A DNA stretch of 64,000 nt, taken from the NCBI RefSeq assembly GCF_002909375.1, contig NZ_PPXD01000015.1, positions 62,001 to 126,000 on the forward strand, read 5' to 3'. The position numbers and the translations under genes were made by a program. Positions within the stretch are counted from its first letter, which is position 1. Every line of letters begins with the position of its first letter. The notes beneath the pieces are model-generated. The model was given only the letters and a program-made list of their open reading frames with translations. It had not been told where the DNA came from and did no database searches. This DNA comes from Cryobacterium zongtaii (GTDB lineage: Bacteria; Actinomycetota; Actinomycetes; Actinomycetales; Microbacteriaceae). Positions 52,341 through 61,258 of the stretch are shown here, piece by piece.

Positions 52341-53498
52341 TCAGCGCGCGATGAACGCTTCCAACGCCTGCCGGTCCGGCTTTCCCGAGGCCAGGAGCGG
52401 GAGGGTCTCGACGGTCACGATGCGAGAGGGACGGGCGGCGCGGCCCAGAGCCGAGGCCGCGGCGGCGCGCACGGCTTCCAACGCCGGCGGCGCAGCGGCT
52501 ACCACCACCACCACCGGTGTCTGCCCCCAGACCGGGTCGGCGGCTCGCACCACGACGGCCTCGCCCAGCCCGGGGAGGCTGCGCACGAGGGCCTCGACGG
52601 CATCGAGCGACACTTTCTCACCGCCGGAGACGATCACGTTGTCGGCCCGGCCGGTGACGCTCACGGTGCCGTCGACGGCGACCGCACCCAGGTCGCCCGT
52701 GCGGTACCAGCGCACGCCGTGGTCGTCCCGGAATCTGTCGCCGGTGCGATCCTCATCGCCGAGGTACCCCTCGGCGAGCACCGCTCCGCTGATCTCAAGC
52801 TGCCCGTCGACGGCACGCACCAGGGTGTTGCCGATCGGGACGCCGTCGTACACGCAGCCGCCGGCGGTCTCGGACGAACCGTAGGTGCGCAACACGCGGA
52901 TCTTCTGCCGTTCGGCCCGGTCGATCAGTGCCGGGGCCACGGCCTGGCCGCCCACGAGGATGCCGGTGAAGCGCCGCAGCACGGTCAGGATCGCCGGGTC
53001 GGCGTCGGCGGCATCCAGCAGCCGGGCCAGCTGCACGGGAACCAGCGAGGTGAACCGCAACGGTTCGACGAGGCGGCGGGCGTACTCGGCGAAGACGACG
53101 GGATCGAAGTGGCCGGGCGGCAGCAGAACGGGTTCGGTGCCGGCCACGATCGACCGCACGAGCACCTGCACGCCGGCGATGTAGTGGGCCGGCAGGGCGA
53201 GTAACCATTGGCCGTCGCCGCCGAGGGCCACGCTCGACGCTGCCGCGGAGGCGAGCAACGCGTCGGTGCTGAGCATCACCCGTTTGGGCGCGGCCGTCGA
53301 GCCCGATGTTTCGATCACCACGGCCACTCGGCGCGGCACCGGTCCGAGCCCGGCCCGGTCGGCCCCGGTTCCGTTCTCGGCCGCAGGCGACGGAACCGGC
53401 ACCGGTAGCAGCGCGTCACCCGTGGCGGAGAGCGCCAGGCGCAACTCGGTCAGCAGGTGCAGCGGATCCCCGGCGGGAACCGCGCGGACGGGCCTCAC
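52341..53498 (-). CDS. menE: o-Succinylbenzoate-CoA ligase
   Basis: 385-residue adenylate-forming enzyme that activates o-succinylbenzoate with CoA. It has the P-loop VIETSGSTAAPKRVMLS, the A5 motif LRTYGSSETAGGCVYDG, the A7 WYRTGDLGAV and the C-terminal lysine in LPLLASGKPDRQALEAF. It is short for the family (~450-500), because little lies before the P-loop; this compact form is frequent in actinobacterial MenE. It starts 8 bp after menB ends. Confidence 0.92.
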   Translation of the reverse strand: MRPVRAVPAGDPLHLLTELRLALSATGDALLPVPVPSPAAENGTGADRAGLGPVPRRVAVVIETSGSTAAPKRVMLSTDALLASAAASSVALGGDGQWLLALPAHYIAGVQVLVRSIVAGTEPVLLPPGHFDPVVFAEYARRLVEPLRFTSLVPVQLARLLDAADADPAILTVLRRFTGILVGGQAVAPALIDRAERQKIRVLRTYGSSETAGGCVYDGVPIGNTLVRAVDGQLEISGAVLAEGYLGDEDRTGDRFRDDHGVRWYRTGDLGAVAVDGTVSVTGRADNVIVSGGEKVSLDAVEALVRSLPGLGEAVVVRAADPVWGQTPVVVVVAAAPPALEAVRAAAASALGRAARPSRIVTVETLPLLASGKPDRQALEAFIAR

Positions 53499-53506
53499 CG
53501 CATCCC

Positions 53507-54418
53507 CTAGAACTGCCAGGGGTACGGCGACCAGTCCGGTTCGCGCTTCTCAAGGAACGAGTCCCGGCCCTCGACGGCCTCGTCGGTGCCGTAGGCCAGG
53601 CGGGTTGCCTCACCCGCGAAGACCTGCTGCCCGACCATGCCGTCGTCCACGGCGTTGAAGGCGAACTTGAGCATCCGGATGGCCGTGGGCGACTTGGTCA
53701 GAATTGTGCGCGCCCAGTCCAGCGCCTCGTTCTCCAGCTCGGCGTGCGGGACGACGGCGTTGATCGCGCCCATCTCGAGAGCGCGTTGGGCCGAGTACTC
53801 GCGGGCGAGGAAGAAGACCTCCCTGGCCGCCTTCTGGCCCACCTGGCGGGCGAAGTATGCGCTGCCGTAGCCGCCGTCGAAGGAGCCGACATCGGCATCC
53901 GTCTGCTTGAACTTGCCGTGCTCGGCGCTGGCGATGCTGAGGTCGCAGACCACGTGCAGGGAGTGCCCGCCGCCCGCCGCCCAGCCGGGGATCACGGCGA
54001 TGACGACCTTGGGCATGAAACGGATCAGACGCTGCACCTCGAGGATGTGCAGCCGGCCGCCCCTGGCCTTGTCGATGCCGCTGGCGGTCTCGCCCTCACC
54101 ATACTTATAGCCGTCCCTGCCGCGGATGCGCTGGTCGCCGCCGGAGCAGAACGCCCAGCCACCGTCTCGCGCGCTCGGGCCGTTGCCGGTGAGCAGCACC
54201 ACGCCGATGTGCGGATTGGTGCGGGCGTCCTCGAGGGCGGCGTAGAGTTCGTCGACGGTTTGCGGCCTGAAGGCGTTGCGCACCTCCGGCCGGTTGAAGG
54301 CCACGCGGGCGATGCGGCCGGTGAGGTCGTGGTGATAGGTGATGTCGGCAAGAGCGCCGAAGCCATCCACCGAACGCCACTGGGTCGGGTCGAAGATCTC
54401 TGAAACCAGTTCGGGCAT
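53507..54418 (-). CDS. menB: 1,4-dihydroxy-2-naphthoyl-CoA synthase
   Basis: 303-residue crotonase-family enzyme that cyclises o-succinylbenzoyl-CoA. It has the MenB-specific CSGGDQRIRGRDGYKYG loop, the oxyanion-hole IPGWAAGGGHSLHVVCDL and DVGSFDGGYGSAYFARQVG, ending SPYPWQF. The Asp in DVGSFDGG marks the type of MenB whose active-site carboxylate comes from protein or bicarbonate. TAGTCT lies 6 nt before the ATG. It heads the menB-menE transcript. Confidence 0.96.
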   Translation of the reverse strand: MPELVSEIFDPTQWRSVDGFGALADITYHHDLTGRIARVAFNRPEVRNAFRPQTVDELYAALEDARTNPHIGVVLLTGNGPSARDGGWAFCSGGDQRIRGRDGYKYGEGETASGIDKARGGRLHILEVQRLIRFMPKVVIAVIPGWAAGGGHSLHVVCDLSIASAEHGKFKQTDADVGSFDGGYGSAYFARQVGQKAAREVFFLAREYSAQRALEMGAINAVVPHAELENEALDWARTILTKSPTAIRMLKFAFNAVDDGMVGQQVFAGEATRLAYGTDEAVEGRDSFLEKREPDWSPYPWQF

Positions 54419-54424
54419 GCCACC

Positions 54425-54430
54425 AGACTA
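54425..54430 (-). promoter_or_regulatory. -10 hexamer TAGTCT, leaderless menB
   Basis: TAGTCT on the minus strand ends 6 nt before the ATG at 54418; the same hexamer precedes the alpha-glucosidase. Confidence 0.6.
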
Positions 54431-54616
54431 CGCGGCAGGCTCGGACTGCCGGGCAGGTCGCCGGGTCCTGGCGTGGGCCGATCTACAGCTGGGACCGCTC
54501 ACACCAGACATGAGGGCTATTCAGGTGTACCTCCTCGGCAGCGTCCCCGTCAACCCCTTGAACGGGCTAGATGCCGAGTTGTGTACTTATGTCACCCGAA
54601 CGACCTGGAGGTGGTC

Positions 54617-54970
54617 ATGTTTCACAACAGCCCCTCGGCACCCGACACCGCGTTACCCGAATACGCACCCGTCACCAGCGCCGAAACCTACACAGCTCCT
54701 GTCCTGAACCCGACACCCATACCCGGCAGCACCGTCGACGACACGGCCCTCGGCCTCGGCGACGTCGAGATCACCGAACTCTCCCCCACGGAGTGGCGCG
54801 TCGCAGACCATGGCATCGAGCATGACGACCCGACCGCCCTACTCGGCCTCATCCAGATCGTCGGCAGCGCCTTCGAGGTGACCAACCTCGGTCGTCCGCG
54901 GGAACGCGCCTACTTCACTTCCTTTGACCGTGCCACAGCCAGTCTTCTCCCCCGGGGGGTCCTCGCATGA
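54617..54970 (+). CDS. Small protein translationally coupled to a sigma factor
   Basis: 117 residues, no recognised domain. The N-terminal ~50 residues are Pro/Ser/Thr-rich and probably disordered. The remainder (VEITELSPTEWRVADHGIEHDDPTALLGLIQIVGSAFEV...) is compact and likely one small alpha/beta domain. GGAGG lies 6 nt before the ATG at 54617. The stop overlaps the start of the sigma-factor gene (ATGA), so both are made together; a role in controlling the sigma factor is possible but not shown. Confidence 0.72.
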   Translation: MFHNSPSAPDTALPEYAPVTSAETYTAPVLNPTPIPGSTVDDTALGLGDVEITELSPTEWRVADHGIEHDDPTALLGLIQIVGSAFEVTNLGRPRERAYFTSFDRATASLLPRGVLA

Positions 54971-56019
54971 CAACCATCGTCCAGCCGCCCACCACCCGTG
55001 CGAGCGCTCGCGCCACAACTCAGACCCCGGCAGCGCCGCCGGAGTCGACCCCGTCGTCGTATTCCCCGTCGGCCGCTGCCAGCGCCGCGGCCACCTCCCG
55101 CTACAGCCGTGCTTCCACGGATGCCTTCGGCGACTACCTGCGCCGCATCGGCAAGGGCCCCCTGCTCTCGGCCGAGGACGAGGTGGATCTGGCCCGCAAG
55201 ATCGAGGTGGGCCTGTTCGCTGAGGAGAAGATGAACAAGGCGGAAGCCGAAGGCACCCCGGTGAACCCCGAGTTCAAGCGCGAACTCACCTGCCTGGTGT
55301 TCGAGGGCCGGCGGGCGAAGAACCACTTCATCGAGGCCAACCTGCGTCTCGTGGTGAGCATCGCCAAGCACTACTCCGGCCGCGGCGTCCCGATCATGGA
55401 CCTCGTGCAGGACGGCAACATCGGCCTGGTGCGGGCGGTGGAGAAGTACGACTTCATGACCGGATTCAAGTTCTCCACCTACGCCACCTGGTGGATCCGG
55501 CAGGCCATCCACCGCGGCATGGCCGACAAGTCCCGCATGATCCGCATCCCGGTGCACACCGCCGAGAAGCTCAACAAGATCAAGCGCATCCGCCGGGACC
55601 TCACCAGCACCCTCGACAGGGAACCGACGCTCAAGGAGATCGCCGAGCTGTCGCAGATCGCGGTGCGGGACGTGTCCCGCCTGCTGCAGTACGACAACGA
55701 GCCCATCTCGTTGCACGCACCGGTCGGCGACGGCATCGGCGACATCGCCGAGCTGATCATCGATGACGACCTGCCCCAGCCCGACGAGTGCGCCACCATC
55801 ACACTGCGGGCTGCCGACATCACGTTTTATCTCGATGCCCTGCCCGACCGGGAGCGGTCCATCCTCACAGCCCGCTTCGGTCTCACCGGTGAGGAACCAC
55901 GCACCCTCGACCAGATCGCGGTCATCCAGGGGGTGACGCGGGAGCGGGTCCGACAGATCGAGAAGCGAGCCTTGGCCCTCCTAAAGGTGCCACGACTCGA
56001 GCGCTATCTCAGGGACTAG
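54967..56019 (+). CDS. Sigma-70 family RNA polymerase sigma factor (group 2, SigB-like)
   Basis: 350-residue sigma factor with regions 1.2 to 4. After a ~50-residue Pro/Ser/Ala N-terminus come region 1.2 (DAFGDYLRRIGKGPLLSAEDEVDLARKIEVG), region 2 with the RpoD box DLVQDGNIGLVRAVEKYDF and KFSTYATWWIRQAIHRG, region 3 and the region 4.2 helix-turn-helix TLDQIAVIQGVTRERVRQIEKRAL. It lacks the long acidic region 1.1 of the primary factor, which suggests an alternative vegetative-like sigma. The gene before it is translationally coupled to it, and two small genes follow. Confidence 0.92.
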   Translation: MTTIVQPPTTRASARATTQTPAAPPESTPSSYSPSAAASAAATSRYSRASTDAFGDYLRRIGKGPLLSAEDEVDLARKIEVGLFAEEKMNKAEAEGTPVNPEFKRELTCLVFEGRRAKNHFIEANLRLVVSIAKHYSGRGVPIMDLVQDGNIGLVRAVEKYDFMTGFKFSTYATWWIRQAIHRGMADKSRMIRIPVHTAEKLNKIKRIRRDLTSTLDREPTLKEIAELSQIAVRDVSRLLQYDNEPISLHAPVGDGIGDIAELIIDDDLPQPDECATITLRAADITFYLDALPDRERSILTARFGLTGEEPRTLDQIAVIQGVTRERVRQIEKRALALLKVPRLERYLRD

Positions 56020-56070
56020 AAGCGAAAACCGGCGTAGCGTAACACCTACCCCTATCAACGGAGTGGTGCA

Positions 56071-56403
56071 ATGGGCAAGCTGACGTACGATTCGAGCCTC
56101 ACGGCGGATTTCGATGATCGCGTGCTCGCGCACATCCAGGTAGTGATCGGTGCCAAGCTACGCCGGGGCGAGTGCTTCTATTTCACCTGGCGAGACGACC
56201 CGCAGGGCGGTGACGGACGGAGCACCATCTGGATGCATCCCAGCATTCCGCTGGCCTACAAGTATTTCGGCGGTCGTTCGCCCAGCCTCAACCGCGACTG
56301 GATCGAGGCGCTGATGCTGACCGCGAATTCATCGGGTGGCCTGCAGATCGTGCCGGAGCCGCACCGTCTGGGATCCACGTCCAATGGTAAGGATGATTCG
56401 TGA
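56071..56403 (+). CDS. Small DUF7882-like protein
   Basis: 110 residues. The sequence GKLTYDSSLTADFDDRVLAHIQVVIGAKLRRGECFYFTWRDDP is split here into GKLTYDSS, DFDDRVLAHIQ and IGAKLRRGECFYF, then STIWMHPSIPLAYKYFGGR and NRDWIEALMLTAN. I recognise the pattern as one common in Microbacteriaceae, sometimes misnamed ATP-dependent DNA ligase; there is no ligase motif here. GGAG lies 8 nt before the ATG. It overlaps the next gene by 4 nt (GTGA). Confidence 0.8.
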   Translation: MGKLTYDSSLTADFDDRVLAHIQVVIGAKLRRGECFYFTWRDDPQGGDGRSTIWMHPSIPLAYKYFGGRSPSLNRDWIEALMLTANSSGGLQIVPEPHRLGSTSNGKDDS

Positions 56404-56663
56404 CCCGCATCGACATCGTCTACGGCGGTAAGCCGTACACGCTCGGCGACCGCACGCTCGAATCACTGCGAGCCGAGATCTCCGACGCGGCGGCGGCCGG
56501 CGTGCCCACCTGGCTGCGGGTCAACAGCGGCGCCGGGCGCTATCAGGATGCCTATCTGCTCATCTCTCCGGGCACCGCGATCGCCATCGTGGACGTGCAG
56601 CCCAACGGTCCGGACGTGACGCTCACTCCCGAGGAGACGTTCGTCGCCGATTCCACCGAATGA
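56400..56663 (+). CDS. Hypothetical small protein coupled to the DUF7882-like gene
   Basis: 87 residues, no recognised domain. It reads as a small alpha/beta domain (TRIDIVYGGKPYTLGDRTLESLRAEI, then VPTWLRVNSGAGRYQDAYLLISPGTAIAIVDV). Its GTG start overlaps the stop of the preceding gene, so the two are probably expressed and work together. Short, acidic and soluble; no export signal. Confidence 0.72.
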   Translation: MTRIDIVYGGKPYTLGDRTLESLRAEISDAAAAGVPTWLRVNSGAGRYQDAYLLISPGTAIAIVDVQPNGPDVTLTPEETFVADSTE

Positions 56664-56705
56664 ACGGCTCAGAAGCGGACCCGCGGATGCTGGCACACTA
56701 GAGCC

Positions 56706-57686
56706 ATGCTCCCTTCACTGCACGACGTGCTCGCCACCGCCCGCGTGGTCGACCTCCCCCTCGTCACCGGCTTCCGCGGCCTCACCAGCCGTGAAGCCGT
56801 ATTGATCGAGGGGCCGGCCGGCTGGACCGAGTTCTCCCCCTTCGTGGAGTACGACGACGAAGAGGCGTCGGCCTGGCTGCGGGCGGCGCTGGAGTTCGGC
56901 TGGGAAGAGAGCCCGGCCCTTCGACGAGACCGGGTTCCGGTGAACGCGACGGTGCCGGCCATCGACGCCGCCGACGTGCCGGCACTGCTGGCCCGGTTCC
57001 CCGGCTGCCGCACCGCCAAGGTGAAGGTCGCCGACCCCGGCCAGACCCTCGCCGAAGACGTGGAGCGGGTGCGCGCGGTGCGCAAGACACTCGGCGCGGA
57101 GGGACGCATCCGGGTGGATGCCAACGGGCTCTGGAACCTCGACGAGGCCGAGCACGCGATCCACGCCCTGGCCGAGTTCGACCTCGAGTACGTCGAACAG
57201 CCGTGCGCGTCGATCGACGAGTTGGCCGAGATCCGCCGCCGCACCGACTACCTCGACCTGCCGATCGCCGCCGACGAGAGCGTGCGCAAGGAGTCCGATC
57301 CCCTGCTGGTGTCCCGCTCCGGCGCTGCCGACCTCCTGGTGGTCAAGGTGCAGCCGCTCGGCGGCATCCGCGCTGTGCTCGCGATCCAGGCCGAGACCGG
57401 CCTGCCGCTGATCGTCTCCAGCGCCCTCGACACCTCGGTCGGTATCTCGATGGGCGCGTTCCTGGCGGCGGCCCTGCCCGAGCTCGACTACGACTGCGGC
57501 CTGGCCACCGCGTCGTTGCTGGCCGCCGACGTCACCCATGAGCCGCTGCTGCCCGTTGACGGCAGCATCCCGGTGCGCCGGGTGGTGCCGGATGCCGACC
57601 TTCTCGACACCTACGCGGCCAGCTCTGAGCGCCGCGACTGGTGGCTCGCCCGCATCACCCGCGTGCACGCCCTGCTCGCCGAGTAA
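56706..57686 (+). CDS. menC: o-Succinylbenzoate synthase
   Basis: 326-residue enolase-superfamily dehydratase that forms o-succinylbenzoate from SHCHC. It has the TAKVKVADP strand with the KxK catalytic pair, IRVDANGLWN (first Asp ligand), LEYVEQPCASIDELAEI (second), IAADESVRK (third) and LLVVKVQPLGGI with the final Lys. CACACT sits 6 nt before the ATG, consistent with leaderless expression. It supplies the menaquinone step not found near menD. Confidence 0.93.
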   Translation: MLPSLHDVLATARVVDLPLVTGFRGLTSREAVLIEGPAGWTEFSPFVEYDDEEASAWLRAALEFGWEESPALRRDRVPVNATVPAIDAADVPALLARFPGCRTAKVKVADPGQTLAEDVERVRAVRKTLGAEGRIRVDANGLWNLDEAEHAIHALAEFDLEYVEQPCASIDELAEIRRRTDYLDLPIAADESVRKESDPLLVSRSGAADLLVVKVQPLGGIRAVLAIQAETGLPLIVSSALDTSVGISMGAFLAAALPELDYDCGLATASLLAADVTHEPLLPVDGSIPVRRVVPDADLLDTYAASSERRDWWLARITRVHALLAE

Positions 57687-57733
57687 TCAGAAGGCGCGAC
57701 GTACGGCCCGCCTAGAGCTCTGCGGGGTAGGCG

Positions 57734-57767
57734 CCGTTATGCGGGTGGCGCGCCACCCGCATAACGG
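57734..57767. repeat. Intergenic palindrome, copy 2, perfect 34-bp
   Basis: Arms CCGTTATGCGGGTGGCG (57734-57750) and CGCCACCCGCATAACGG (57751-57767) are exact complements with no loop. A partial ACCCGCACA follows. The core matches the copy at 19759. It lies between the convergent menC and ccsB genes and could also end both transcripts, though without a T-run. Confidence 0.85.
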
Positions 57768-57835
57768 TGTGGCACCCGCACATTGCGGATCCGACGATCG
57801 GGCGCGGACCGAGCGGGCGCGACCCTCGCCGCGGG

Positions 57836-58828
57836 CTACAGGCCGGAGTAGGCGTGCAGGCCCTTGAAGAATACGTTCACGACGCCGAAGTTGAACATCA
57901 CGGCGGCAAAGCCGATGATCGCCAACCAGGCCGACCGCGATCCGCGCCAGCCCCGGGTGGCCCGCGCGTGGATGTACCCGGCGTAGATCACCCAGATGAT
58001 GAAGGTCCAGACCTCTTTGGTGTCCCAACCCCAGTACCGGCCCCAGGCCCGTTCGGCCCAGATCGAGCCGGCCATGAGGGTGAAGGTCCACAGGATGAAG
58101 CCGATGATGTTGGTGCGGTAGGCCAGGTTCTCCAGGGTGACCGCCGACGGCAGGGTCTTCAGGAATTTGAGCCGGCCGGGCTTGTCGGTATCCACCCGGT
58201 CCTCGCGGCGGGCCTGCAGCAGCTGCACGAACGAGAGCGCGAAGCCGAGGGCGAAGAACCCGGTGGCGAGAGACGCCACGAACACGTGGATGACCAACCA
58301 CACCGACTGCAGAGCCGGCGGCAGCGGGGCCACTTCCACGTAATACTGCTGGGCGATGCCGAGCAGGATCAGGACAAGTCCGGTGACGAAGGTGCCCAGG
58401 AACCGCAGATCGATGCGGGTCAGCAGGATCAGGTACACCGTGACGATGAGGAGAGTTCCGGTCATCGCGAACTCGTACATGTTGGCCCACGGCACCCGCT
58501 CGGCGGCGATGCCGCGCAACACCGTGGCCACGAGCTGCAGGCCCCAGGCGAGCACGGTCAGCGAGACGCCCACCCGCAGGCTGGCGGAGCGGCCGTACGG
58601 CGTCGCCGCATCGTTGACCATCCGGGCGCTGATGCGGGTGAGGGTGCTGGTTCCGCCGGCGGAACCCACGGAGGTGGCCTCGCCCGATCGGGCCTTGGCG
58701 GACTCGACATCGGCCGTGTCCACCGCAGAGCTGCGCTTGGCCAGGTCGATCGAGAAGGCGATGAACGCCAACGCGTAGACGGCCATGGCCGAGTACAGGC
58801 TGAGGATCGAGAGCTCGTTCAGATTCAC
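57836..58828 (-). CDS. ccsB: Cytochrome c biogenesis protein CcsB (ResC/CcsA family)
   Basis: 330-residue multi-span membrane protein that handles heme for attachment to apocytochrome c in system II. It carries the WWD-type segment WGRYWGWDTKEVWTFIIWVIYAGYIHARATRGW (shown in two parts: WGRYWGWDTKEVW and YAGYIHARATRGW), with conserved histidines on the flanking spans (for example LVIHVFVASLATGFFALGF). It is the last gene of the ResA/CcdA/ResB/CcsB run, 9 bp after resB. Confidence 0.93.
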   Translation of the reverse strand: MNLNELSILSLYSAMAVYALAFIAFSIDLAKRSSAVDTADVESAKARSGEATSVGSAGGTSTLTRISARMVNDAATPYGRSASLRVGVSLTVLAWGLQLVATVLRGIAAERVPWANMYEFAMTGTLLIVTVYLILLTRIDLRFLGTFVTGLVLILLGIAQQYYVEVAPLPPALQSVWLVIHVFVASLATGFFALGFALSFVQLLQARREDRVDTDKPGRLKFLKTLPSAVTLENLAYRTNIIGFILWTFTLMAGSIWAERAWGRYWGWDTKEVWTFIIWVIYAGYIHARATRGWRGSRSAWLAIIGFAAVMFNFGVVNVFFKGLHAYSGL

Positions 58829-58837
58829 CAGTACAGC

Positions 58838-60511
58838 CTAAGCGGGTTCGACGGGTGAAACGACCGGGGCCGAGCGTTCCAGCAGGGCGATGTGCCGGTC
58901 GGCGAGGGCGGTGACGGCCGACTCCAGGGCCGGGTCCTCCCCGCGGGCGAGGCCGGCGTATTCGAGCCGCACCGAGCCATCCGCCTGGTCAATGGCCTTC
59001 ACCCAGAGCCGACGGCGCGGCACGAACAGCGAGGTGAGCAGCCCACCGAGCACGAGCACCGCGAACAGCAGCACCCAGCCCTGGGTGGGGTCGTGGTGGA
59101 TATCGAACGACGCGAACCGCGGCACCGAGCCTGAGAAGTCTCCCGCTTCGGCATCCGGAGTGGCGTTCTCGAAGGTCACCGAGCCCAGCCCGTTGGGCAG
59201 CTCCTGGGTTTCACCTGGCTTGAGTTCGAGCGGCTGGATGTCGCTCGTGCGGGTGGCCAGCGGCTCCATGGAGTCGGTGTCGAGGGAGTACACCGAGGTG
59301 GGCACACCCTCGTCCAGGCCCAGGTCCCCCGCGTACACGTTGAGGGTGAGCACGGGGTACTCGAGGTCGGGGAAGCTGGAGAAGTACGAGCCGGTGCTGC
59401 TCTCGTCCTGGGTCGGGTAGAAGAAGCCGACCAGGCCCACCTGCTCGGCGAGGCCGTCCGGGACCTTCACGATGCCCAGCGAGGTGAGGTTGGCGTCCTG
59501 CGGCAGGAACGGCACGGAGTCGGTGAACACCACTGTGCCCTCAGGGTCCTTCACCGTGATGGTCGGCGCGTAGCCGTTGCCGAGCAGGTAGACGCTGGTG
59601 CCGCCGGTACGCAGCGGGTCGTTGACCCGCACCGCGCCGGGCTCGGCGTCGCCGCCGCGCGGGGTGACCGTGACGCCGGCGGTGAAGTCGACGGGCTGGC
59701 CGAACGCCTCGAGGTTCGCAGTCTCGTAGCTCACCGTGAAGTCGTCGAGGGTGAGCGTGTACGGGTCCAGTTCGGTGTCGTCGAAGAACCGGCCGGGGTT
59801 GAACGAGTCGTAGGCCAGCAGCGTGTTGACGAAGGTCTGGCCCTCCACGAGTACTCGTTGGCCGCTGAAGCCGAAGCCGCTGCCGAAGCCGACCACCACG
59901 AGGAGACCGACCAGGGCGGAGTGGAAGACCAGGTTGCCGGTCTCACGCAGGTAGCCGCGCTCGGCCGAGACCGAGAACTCAGTGGGGCTCTCGAACAGCG
60001 CCACCCGGTAGCGGCCCTGCTTGAGGACGGTGCGGGCGGAGGCGACGGCGGTGGCGGCATCCGTGCCGGCCGGGGCCGTGCGGGTGGTGAAGCCGGCCAG
60101 CCGGCCGAGGCGCGCGGGGGTCTTGGGCGGTTTGGCCCGCAGGGCCTGCAGGTGGTGCTTGGTGCGTGGGATGACGCAGCCGATCAGCGAGACGAACAGC
60201 AGCAGGTAGATGGAGGAGAACCAGGCGGAGGAGTACACGTCGAACGCCTGGATCTTGTCGAGCACCGGCGCCAGGTCGGGGTTGTCGGTGAAGTACTGGG
60301 TGACGCCGTTCGGGTCGGAGCTGCGCTGGGGCACCAGAGAGCCGGGCACCGCCGCGATGGCGAGCAGCAGCAGCAGGAACAGCGCGGTGCGCATGCTGGT
60401 GAGCTGACGCCAGAACCAACGCAGGGTGCCGACAAAACCGAGTTTGGGCTGGCTGATCCCGTCGCCGGCGGGCGCCGGGGCGGAGTCGATGTGGTCAGAT
60501 GGCCGGGACAT
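58838..60511 (-). CDS. resB: Cytochrome c biogenesis protein ResB
   Basis: 557-residue membrane protein that forms the heme-lyase complex with CcsB. It has spans near residues 45-65, 95-115, 190-210 and at about 490, with a large extracellular domain between the third and fourth. The start includes FVGTLRWFWRQLTSMRTALFLLLLLAIA split as FWRQLTSMRTALFLLL and AIAAVPGSLVPQRS, both family features. The ATG at 60511 overlaps the ccdA stop by 17 nt. Confidence 0.92.
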   Translation of the reverse strand: MSRPSDHIDSAPAPAGDGISQPKLGFVGTLRWFWRQLTSMRTALFLLLLLAIAAVPGSLVPQRSSDPNGVTQYFTDNPDLAPVLDKIQAFDVYSSAWFSSIYLLLFVSLIGCVIPRTKHHLQALRAKPPKTPARLGRLAGFTTRTAPAGTDAATAVASARTVLKQGRYRVALFESPTEFSVSAERGYLRETGNLVFHSALVGLLVVVGFGSGFGFSGQRVLVEGQTFVNTLLAYDSFNPGRFFDDTELDPYTLTLDDFTVSYETANLEAFGQPVDFTAGVTVTPRGGDAEPGAVRVNDPLRTGGTSVYLLGNGYAPTITVKDPEGTVVFTDSVPFLPQDANLTSLGIVKVPDGLAEQVGLVGFFYPTQDESSTGSYFSSFPDLEYPVLTLNVYAGDLGLDEGVPTSVYSLDTDSMEPLATRTSDIQPLELKPGETQELPNGLGSVTFENATPDAEAGDFSGSVPRFASFDIHHDPTQGWVLLFAVLVLGGLLTSLFVPRRRLWVKAIDQADGSVRLEYAGLARGEDPALESAVTALADRHIALLERSAPVVSPVEPA

Positions 60512-61256
60512 AACTGCCAATCACCCCTTGCAGGTTCAGGAGCCAGGCATTCCACACGCCGCTCACCATGAGCACCCCGATAACGATCAGGAGCACGCCG
60601 CCGAACAGGTTGATCGCTCGGATATGACGCTTGAGAAAGGCTACGGCCCCGGTGGCCCAGTTCAGGCCCAGGGCGATCAGCAGAAACGGGATGCCCAGGC
60701 CGAGCGCGTAGAACAGCGCCAGCAGGCCGCCCTGCCACGGTGAGCCGGTGCTCAGGCTGAGCGAGTTGATGGCCGTGAGCGTGGGGCCGGTGCACGGGGT
60801 CCAGCCGACCGCGAAGACCGCGCCGAGCACCGGAGCGCCGGCCAGGCCCATCCGCGGCCGCCAGGAGGTCTTGATGGTGCGCTGCATCGCGCCGAACTGA
60901 CCGACGAAGACCAGGCCGAGCAGGATCACGACGGCGCCGGCGACGCGGGTGATCAGGTCACGGTACTGGTTGAGCCAGAACCCGGCGACGCCGAACACCA
61001 CGCCGGTGAGCACGAAGACCAGGGTGAAGCCGAGGATGAACAGGGCCACGCCCAGCAGCAGCCGGTTGCGTCCCCGGCGCGCGGAGAGCTTCGACCCGCT
61101 ACTCCCGTCGGCGAACCCGCCGATGTAGGCCAGGTAGCCGGGCACGAGCGGCAGGATGCACGGGGACGCGAACGAGACGAGCCCGGCCAGCACGGCGATC
61201 GGGATCGCCAGGAACAGTTGCCCGCTGAAGACGATCTCGCCGAAGGGATTGCCCAC
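60495..61256 (-). CDS. ccdA: Thiol-disulfide transfer protein CcdA
   Basis: 253-residue six-span DsbD-like protein that moves reductant from cytoplasmic thioredoxin to the outer face, to keep apocytochrome cysteines reduced. The two conserved cysteine segments are ASPCILPLVPGYLAYIGG and GWTPCTGPTLTAINSL. It begins with a GTG 2 bp downstream of the resA-like gene, its expected partner, and overlaps resB. Confidence 0.93.
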   Translation of the reverse strand: MGNPFGEIVFSGQLFLAIPIAVLAGLVSFASPCILPLVPGYLAYIGGFADGSSGSKLSARRGRNRLLLGVALFILGFTLVFVLTGVVFGVAGFWLNQYRDLITRVAGAVVILLGLVFVGQFGAMQRTIKTSWRPRMGLAGAPVLGAVFAVGWTPCTGPTLTAINSLSLSTGSPWQGGLLALFYALGLGIPFLLIALGLNWATGAVAFLKRHIRAINLFGGVLLIVIGVLMVSGVWNAWLLNLQGVIGSYVPAI

Positions 61257-61258
61257 GC

